NCBI GenBank assembly: GCA_002633025.1
Contig: NMRB01000933.1
Coordinates: forward strand, 73,142-137,141
Direction: 5' to 3'
DNA length: 64,000 nucleotides
Source: Notospermus geniculatus
Lineage: Eukaryota; Nemertea; Pilidiophora; Heteronemertea; Lineidae
Shown one piece after another: positions 10,501 through 19,500 of this stretch. The stretch's first letter is position 1. Each line of letters opens with the position of its first letter. The translations under genes and the position numbers were made by a program. Below the pieces are notes generated by a model. That model was not told where the DNA came from and searched no databases. It saw only the letters and a list, made by a program, of their open reading frames with translations.

Positions 10501-13500
10501 CGACGTTACTCAAGATGTGCACTGATTTCCCAACATTTATTCCCTAGAGGTTCGTTGCGGTGACCCAGGCTTGTGGACAAATGGTGAAGTCTCGGCAGCA
10601 AAGCAACGTAGCCTATGGCAAGCCGTTTGTCCAGTAATTAAAAAAAACAACTTTTTTACTGAAAAACTTAGTTATTATCGATAGAAACTAGGTTTTTAGC
10701 TCACCTGGTGTGCGCTCTTGTCGTGGTGCAGTGTCCGTCGTCTGTCGTCGTCGCTGTTGTCGTTGTCGTCCGTTAGCAGAGCAAGTTTTGTAACCGCTGG
10801 GGCTATTGATCTGAAACTTGGTACATATATACCCCTAGGTCAGATGACCTATGACACCAAGTTTCAGTCCGATTCGATTCTTGGTTTGGCCACCAGGTGG
10901 CAGAAACCAAAAACACAAAAAGTGCAATAACATCTGAACTAATGACTAGATCTTGTCCAAATTTATATTAAAGGTATATCTACATAACATATCTAACGGT
11001 GGTTTGATTTGACCTACTTTTCAAGGTCACAGAGGACAAAGTTCAGAATTTTGCCTTTTGGTGGCACATTTCGTAACCACTGGGGCTATTGACCTGCACC
11101 TCCGTCCATGTATACCCAAAAGGTCCTAATAGGCATGATATCAGCCATACTTAATAGGTTATTGAGGATGCCCATTTCGATTATGCAATGACCTTGATGA
11201 TCATCATTATCTTCAGACATTTGATAATTTCCATTCTTGTCTAATGAACCTAAGGGAACCATATGACATCTATTTTAGAAATGCAAGAAACTGACACCTC
11301 AACGGCAACACGCGGTAGCGTTACTATGATGCGCTTTGGGTAAATGCGCGACGTCATTGTGACGTCATCAGTTCATAAGTTTGGAATTAAATCTAAATTT
11401 ACAAATAAACCACTTGGTAAAGTGACTGATTTCGTCATCTATACAACCTTTCCAGTCCTCCTTATTTCTCATGCGAAGTTGGCATGCTGTTTGCCAGGAT
11501 GGCCATTTCCTTATATAAGGCGAAATTCAGAGTTGGACCACCTGAAACGTTAGCAGCTTCGCTATCTGGCCGCTGTGCGACGTTCCGGGTCCTTTACGTC
11601 AAGTTCTATGGGATTCATCGTAATTCGTCAATCAATGTATCCTGATATCTATCAATGTATCTGATCTCTATCAATGTATCCATATCTCTATCAATGTATC
11701 TTTTATGTAGAAGGAACCATACGATATTTACAATGTCATCTTGTTTCCTCAGAGATTCGTTGCGGTGATCTAGGCGTGTTGACAAATGGTAAAGTCTTCC
11801 TGACGAGCGAAGACAAGGTCGGCAGCGAAGCTACATTCACCTGCAACGAAGGGTTCAAGCTCGTTGGAGAAAGAGGGCGTTGGTGTCTCTACAAAGGGAA
11901 ATGGAGCGGTGATATTCCGAAATGTGAAGGTAAGGTACTCATTCTTTCCCCACAGAAACGACGTTACTCAAGATGTGCACTGATTTCCCAACATTTATTC
12001 CCTAGAGGTTCGTTGCGGTGACCCAGGCTTGTGGACAAATGGTGAAGTCTCGGCAGCAAAGCAACGTAGCCTACATGGCAAGCCGTTTGTCCAGTAATTA
12101 AAAAAAACAACTTTTTTACTGAAAAACTTAGTTATTATCGATAGAAACTAGGTTTTTAGCTCACCTGGTGTGCGCTCTTGTCGTGGTGCAGTGTCCGTCG
12201 TCTGTCGTCGTCGCTGTTGTCGTTGTCGTCGTCGTCGTCCGTTAGCAGAGCAAGTTTTGTAACCGCTGGGGCTATTGATCTGAAACTTGGTACATATATA
12301 CCCCTAGGTCAGATGACCTATGACACCAAGTTTCAGTCCGATTCGATTCTTGGTTTGGCCACCAGGTGGCAGAAACCAAAAACACAAAAAGTGCAATAAC
12401 ATCTGAACTAATGACTAGATCTTGTCCAAATTTTTATTAAAGGTATATCTACATAACATATCTAACGGTTTTTGGATTTGACCTACTTTTCAAGGTCACA
12501 GAGGACAAAGTTCAGAATTTTGCCTTTTGGTGGCACATTTCGTAACCACTGGGGCTATTGACCTGCACCTCCGTCCATGTATACCCAAAAGGTCCTAATA
12601 GGCATGATATCAGCCATACTTAATAGGTTATTGAGGATGCCCATTTCGATTATGCAATGACCTTGATGATCATCATCCTGTTCAGACATTTGATAATTTC
12701 CATTCTTATCTAATGAACCTAAGGGAACCATATGACATCTATAGAAATGCAAGAAACTGACACCTCAACGGCAACACGCGGTAGCGTTACTATGATGCGC
12801 TTTGGGTAAATGCGCGACGTCATTGTGACGTCATCAGTTCATAAGTTTGGAATTAAATCTAAATTTACAAATAAACCGCTTGGTAAAGTGACTGATTTCG
12901 TCATCTATACAACCTTTCCAGTCCTCCTTATTTCTCATGCGAAGTTGGCATGCTGTTTGCCAGGATGGCCATTTCCTTATATAAGGCGAAATTCAGAGCT
13001 GGACCACCTGAAACGTTAGCAGCTTCGCTATCTGGCCGCTGTGCGACGTTCCGGGTCCTTTACGTCAAGTTCTATCGGATTCATTGTAATTCGTCAATCA
13101 ATGTATCCTGATATCTATCAATGTATCTGATCTCTATCAATGTATCCATATCTCTATCAATGTATCTTTTATGTAGAATTACCTGGTAAATCGGGAACCA
13201 TACGATATTTACAATGTCATCTTGTTTCCTCAGAGATTCGTTGCGGTGATCTAGGCGTGTTGACAAATGGTAAAGTCTTCCTGACAAGCGAAGACAAGGT
13301 CGGCAGCGAAGCTACATTCACCTGCAACGAAGGGTTCAAGCTCGTTGGAGAAAGAAGGCGTTGGTGTCTCTACAAAGGGAAATGGAGCGGTGATATTCCG
13401 ATATGTGAAGGTAAGGTGACAGTCTTAATACTTATATTTTTAGCTCACCCGTGAGCTTTTGTTGTCCTGCGTCGTCCGTCGTTGGCCGTTAGCAGGGCAA

Positions 13501-16500
13501 GTTTTGTAACAGCTGGAGCTATTGATCTGAAACTCGGTATATATATACCCCTAGGTCAGATGACCTACATGTATGACACCAAGTTTCGGTCCGATTCGAT
13601 TCATGGCTTGGCCTCCAGGTGGCCAAAACCAAAAACACAAAAAGTGCAATAACTCCTAAACTAATGACTGGATCGTCTCCAAATTTTTATCATAGGTGTA
13701 TCTAATTAGTATACATAACATATATAACGGGTTTTTGATGCGACCTACTTTTCAAGGGGTGTACGGTAAAAAAGGCACTGGTAAAAAAGTCACCGGTAAA
13801 AAAGGCACGGTAAAAAAGGCACTGGTAAAAAAGGCACTGGTAAAAAAGGCACCGGTAAAAAAGGCACTGGTAAAAAAGGCACAAAAAATCACCGGGTAGG
13901 TAAAAAAGGCACTACTGGCTTTTTGGACTCCTTGTGCTCTTTAAAGCCAGTTTCCTCGAAATGAAAAAAATTGATTTGGACTTAGTCACATTTTGCAAGG
14001 CATATTGGTATTTGCATTGGTGAACTACATGTAAGGTATATTTTTTTCCCGAATTCACCATTTTCTTTAATTTTTCAAAAGGCTTATTTGTGTGTATTTA
14101 TTACGTCTGGGAGCTACCCCGTCGAGATGTAAGACGTCTGGGAGCTACCCGGTACATGTAAGCCCCCCCCCCCCACTTAGACATCTTCCCAATCTTCTTT
14201 ATCCACTGGCTGCCATGAATAACCGCACCCAATTCAAGGGGGAGAGCTAATTCTTGGATGTCATTGCTTGAAAGAGGGAGGAAGAACCTTAAAAGGTACT
14301 GAGAAAGGCACCCAGAATAGAACAGAAAAGGCCTACAAAAAGAGCCGGAAAATGCAAACTTACAAATCCCTTCAATGTCGGACCAACTGGGATATGGACA
14401 GAAATCTGCCATTAAATGAAACATGATTCCCTATTCCACCACCTCGTGCAGTTTTCTGACAAGTGTGCCTTTTTTACCTACCCAGTGATTTTTATGTGCC
14501 TTTTTTACCAGTGCCTTTTTTACCAGTGCCTTTTTTACCGGTGCCTTTTTTACCAGTGCCTTTTTTACCGTGCCTTTTTTACCGGTGCCTTTTTTACCAG
14601 TGCCTTTTTTACCAGTGCCTTTTTTACCTGGATTCGTATAGAAGGTATACATCGGCTACCTGGTTGGGAACGTTCGCGTTCGCCCCATTCTCAAGAAGCT
14701 GCCTTGCGACCCTCCAGTACCCCTTCCGAGCGGCGCAGTGAAGTGGGCTGTCGCCAACCTAAAATACCCAAAGTTTTTGATAAGATTTTTACAATAGAGA
14801 TAAGCCTAAGCATGTAGGGGAGACCGGGGCTAGTTGTAACACTTTTTCTTTTAAGGCCTATTTCTTCCTTATAACAGGATGTATTTATAACCTGCTTGGT
14901 ATTTTGAATACATGTATTTGATATCAATGGTTACTTGTACACAAAACAAAGTTCGGCCATCTCTATCCATGTCTCTGAAAAATGGGTCCAAAGTCGACTG
15001 TTACCAATTCATTATTTCTCCGAGCATCTTCATATCTTGCATAAACATGTATTAGAGGGGTACCTTCAACAATACCGAGTTTCGGCCCGATCGGACATCT
15101 AATATGGCCGCAAGGTGGCGTAACCTGAAAATCATCCAAGTGCTATAACTCAGGAACGGCTTGACCCAGAGTGCTCAAATGTGCTATGTGGCTCCCTCTA
15201 GATGACCTTTATGTGCATGTAAAGTTTTTAGCCCGATCCGACGTCCAATATGGCCACCAGGTGGCGTTACCTGAAAATCATCCAAGGGCTGTAACTCAGG
15301 AACAGCTTGGCCCACAGTGCTCAAACTTGCTATTTACCTCTCTCTATGTGACCTTTACAAGTATATCAAATTTTGGCCTGATTAAACTTCCAATATGGCC
15401 GCAGGGTGGGGTAAGTTAACCCGAAAATCATCAAATGTGCTATAAACTGACAGATACCTCTCTCTGTCATTACAATATTACATGTACACTCATAACCAAG
15501 AGTAAATGGACAGCAGTTTATCTTGAATATCTCCAAACCAATGGGGTGGAGAAAATTGAATCCGACATATGTAGTAGTAAATTTTCCTGGCTATCAACGT
15601 CGAAAAAATCTGCTGAAAACCGCATTTGACAGAAGGAATTTTGTAAAGGTATGTTTCCGTGTAGAAATGTGATTTTGGGGCACTTTTATCAAAATTATGT
15701 TGGCCATGCTTGCAACACCAATACTGACATGTCTCCAGCACCTTGGTCAAGTGTATAGGCCAAAGTCCTCATGCATATTCCTGCAGTGAGTGGTTTTTGT
15801 GTATTCAATAAACCTTTATTGAAATAGTCAAAGAACTTCCTAATCAACACCATTCAAAAGTTATGCAGTCTTACGTAAGATTCATAACAGCTTTCAAGAA
15901 TAACTGGGGAATACCCAGGCCTAGGTCATGAGTATTGATCAACAACTTGAGTAGTAGAGGTCACATGCCTAGGGGCTTTCTCAAGACTGATTGCCCAGAT
16001 CAGCTGACAATATTTGATAACAAGAGGCCCATGGGCCTGGCGCTCAGCTGACAGTTGACTTGAGGTGTAGTTGTAGGTGTAATGACTACCTTGGCTACCT
16101 TGGCTCAACTTGCCTTTAAGTAGGTCACTAGCTCATGGAAGTATGTCAGTTCAAACCTACACTTCATTTACCTTTAGTTTGACTAGTATATTAACCCGTG
16201 GCGTGGCTTGACGAATAAGGGTGGTAGAAAAAAATTGGTCGAATACCAATGAAAGTAGGTACGCAGAAAAATCCCCCGGAAAAAATCCACGTGGAAAAAA
16301 TTCCCCACCCGGAAAAAATCCACTTTTTGGAGTAAAGTAGGGGAAAATTTCCTTGGTAAAGGTAAAGGAAAAACAGTCCTCAAAGCACCTGTGCTTCTGG
16401 CGAATTGTGTGATCTTGACTGGACGACAGATGAGCTATGACGTTATCAGCGCTAGGCCTACCTTCTACAGAAAGCAGACAGTCTCAGTATCATGGTGTGC

Positions 16501-19500
16501 CAGTGACCTATACCACAGGCTGATAAACAGATAGGCCTACACTATAAGGAATCTGGGTCATCTTGGCATCATGAGGCTGATTGAAAGGTTCGGCAGTGTC
16601 CGGCAATTTCCGTGTGTTTTACATGGACAAAAATTCCTGACTAAAATTGCTTGAAAGTTCACTTTCCCGGCAAATGTTTGGACTGAGAAGTGGTCATTTT
16701 GTATATAGAAATGTAGTGAAAGGTTTGGCAAAGTTTCACAGTGGCAACGTCTATGGTGGCCGTGATTTCCTTGGAAGTCTATAGATTTAGTAGTATAGAT
16801 ACAAACATGACTAACTTGGCTCAACTGGCCTTTAAGTAGGTCACTATAGGTCATGGCAGTAGGTCACTTCAAACCTACACTTCATTACCTTTAGTTTGAT
16901 ACCAAGCATGACTACTGGCTCAACTGGTCGTAAAGTAGGTCACTAGGTCATGGAAGTAGGTCAGTTCAAACCTACACTTCGTTACCTTTAGTTTGATACC
17001 AAACATGACTACCTTGGCTCAACTGGTCTTTAAAGTAGGTCACTAGGTCATGGCAGTAGGTCACTTCAAACCTACACTTCATTACCTTTAGTTTGATATC
17101 AAGCATGACTACCTTGGCTCAACTGGTCTTTAAGTAGGTCACTAGGTCATGGAAGTAGGTCAGTTCAAACCTACACTTCATTACCTTTAGTTTGATACCA
17201 AACACGACTACCTTGGCTCAACTGGTCTTTAAGTAGGTCGCTAGGTCATGGAAGTAGGTCACTTCAAACCTACACTTCATTACCTTTAGTTTGATACCAA
17301 ACATGACTACCTTGGCTCAACTGGGCTTTAAGTAGTCCGGTACTTACTCTTCAATATCGAAATCACGGACCCTCGCATCAGATGGGAAGGGGTTAATAGG
17401 CCTATATCACTTAGGAGTCGAGATGGATGTTGTATTAGACCTACTTGGTCACAATGGGTTAATACCAGACAGGTCAGCAAGGGTTAATACCAGATAGGCC
17501 TGCAATTGGTGGTGAAGTGAGGTAGATATCTTTTGAGACGCATTGGGTGGGAAGGAGTTAATATGGGAACCCAATCCACGACTGACGTCACTAATGGTGG
17601 ATGATGTGAGAAAGGGCATATGGAACTTCATAGATCTGGCGATGCTGTCTACCATTCAATAGTAGCTTGCCATTCAATACAACAGGGTGTTTTGACCGTC
17701 TTCGATAGTTCAACATGAACTTGCTTGAGGAAGGATAAGCCGCGGCCGGGACAGAATTCGTCTCTTCTCGGTTTATCAAATGAAAACAAATAAGACAAAA
17801 TCTATAATGACTGTCGCCGTGTCCCGTTTGTCATGTTTGTGGAGAGCGATGTGTCCTGAACTTCACCTCATGAAACCAAGAGTTCCCTGTCCCTTCGTCG
17901 TTGATGGTCCCAATCAAACTAAAGACATGTCATGCTACTGGAATGTGTGAAATATAAGGACCGTGATCGTGACTGCTCGATACTCTATGCCCACTTTAAG
18001 TTGCCAGGACATTCTGTCACGGACGTGTTGTTCACCATCCTCGAGACATGTCCAGATGAGACCACTCTCCTTCAGACAGAGTCGAAATGGATGTGGACCC
18101 TTAAAACCATCACCCCCTCAGGTCTTAACACAAGGTCCTGAGACCCCAATTTGGCATTGGTGTTCTTCCTTTTCTCTCACCCTGGTAGGCCTATTTCGTT
18201 TTGGTTTTCCAGTTGCGGAGGGCACGTGGCTCCCCCTCTTGGTCTAGGCCTTGTTTTTGCCCTCCCCTTCCCCCCTTTTTTTGCTCTAATCCTCCTCGTT
18301 CTTTTCATTGCTCAGTGATTTGCATTATCCATTCTGGGTTTTTTTCCTACAAATCTGGAAGTTGACTTCCTTTATATTCCTTTACTTTGTGTTGACCTTT
18401 GTGCATCTTTTCGCTTTGTGCTTGTTATGTATTACACATGTCTTATTAATTTATAAACTTTCTTTCAGCCAAATGAAGCTCTGCGCCAGTTACCTGCACT
18501 CTGCTTTTGGTCAGGCTGAGCAACCCTGCAGTTATTCAACCTTTTCTTTCAGCTAAAATAGCTTCTTCTTAATTGTCCAGCGGCCACCCGTGGGGCTTGG
18601 TCGCTATTCTTTCCTTAATTGCTTGTTGTCCTGTCTACACAGATTTATGTAGTTCTACATTCGGGTTTCAGCTCAGTCTTTTCTAGAGTTTCAGATTGTA
18701 AAGTTCCACTTGAAAAAGACCCCGGTTGGGGTCGAAAATTCGTGAATTCTGGAGATTGACTTCTTGTTTATTACCATTGTGAAATATAAGGAATTTTTAT
18801 TGTCATACGCAACAAAAACAGCCAGAGTCGGAGACTCGAAATGACCAATGAGAAGCCGATTAGACAAGCAGTGAAAAGCGAGGGGCCGACGATAGGGCCT
18901 CATTCGACTGATAGCACCAAAATTACCATATCCCTTCGTCGTTAATGGTCCCAATCAGACTAAATATGTATCAAATAATCTAAATATGTGCAATTTAACA
19001 ATTTCTAAGGCAGCGCACTATGGAAAGCAGCCCGAGTCGAAGACTTGGAATGACGTGCATGAAGCCGAGATCGTTGTTGTCGGTTCGATCATTGTGATTT
19101 TTTTTCCAATATATATCGCCATATTTTGAACCCACTCATGTCGTTTTGATGAAAAATAATTTCAGTTATTGTTTGATGGTACTCTAAAATACCACTCACG
19201 TATGATCTCATAAGGCGATTGTCTATGATCATTGGGATTTTATGCGATGATCATAGGTATATTTCATCTCCATTCACTTTGTGCAAGCACACGACATTTC
19301 CCATGATTCCTCATTCCATGAACAAAAGAGCATCCAACATGTCAAAGTAAATTGGCGCGGGAAATTTAGGCCTTGCATTTCACTTGTGGTCAATGAATGG
19401 TCTATTTCGCATTCCAAACATTCCTTTCATGTTACCTCTAGGTTGAGTCAGACTATACCAAATTTGAAGAAATTTGATGGACCTATGTAGGATTAATTAA

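Larger units (their letters stand above)
8010..13440 (+). repeat. Tandem array of four sushi-exon units (1.5-2.0 kb each)
   Basis: The same order recurs: an ATCAATGTATCCTGATCTC-rich segment, a sushi exon, a truncated second sushi exon, the 5' end of the AGCTCACC-type repeat, and spacer. Unit starts are near 8010, 9600, 11599 and 13064. The last unit is cut short after its sushi exon by another AGCTCACC-type repeat. Units 1 and 2 share near-identical exons, as do 3 and 4, suggesting two rounds of duplication. Only unit 2 carries the TTAA-flanked MITE at 10190-10477. Confidence 0.85.

Noticed and set aside
8829-12399. Three near-identical frames starting MSWCSVRRLSSSLLSLSS
   Set aside because: They are translations of the GTCGTC tract of the AGCTCACC-type repeat.
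13696-14817. Long frames rich in KKGTG or CLFYQ repeats
   Set aside because: Translations of the 15-bp minisatellite arms, no gene.
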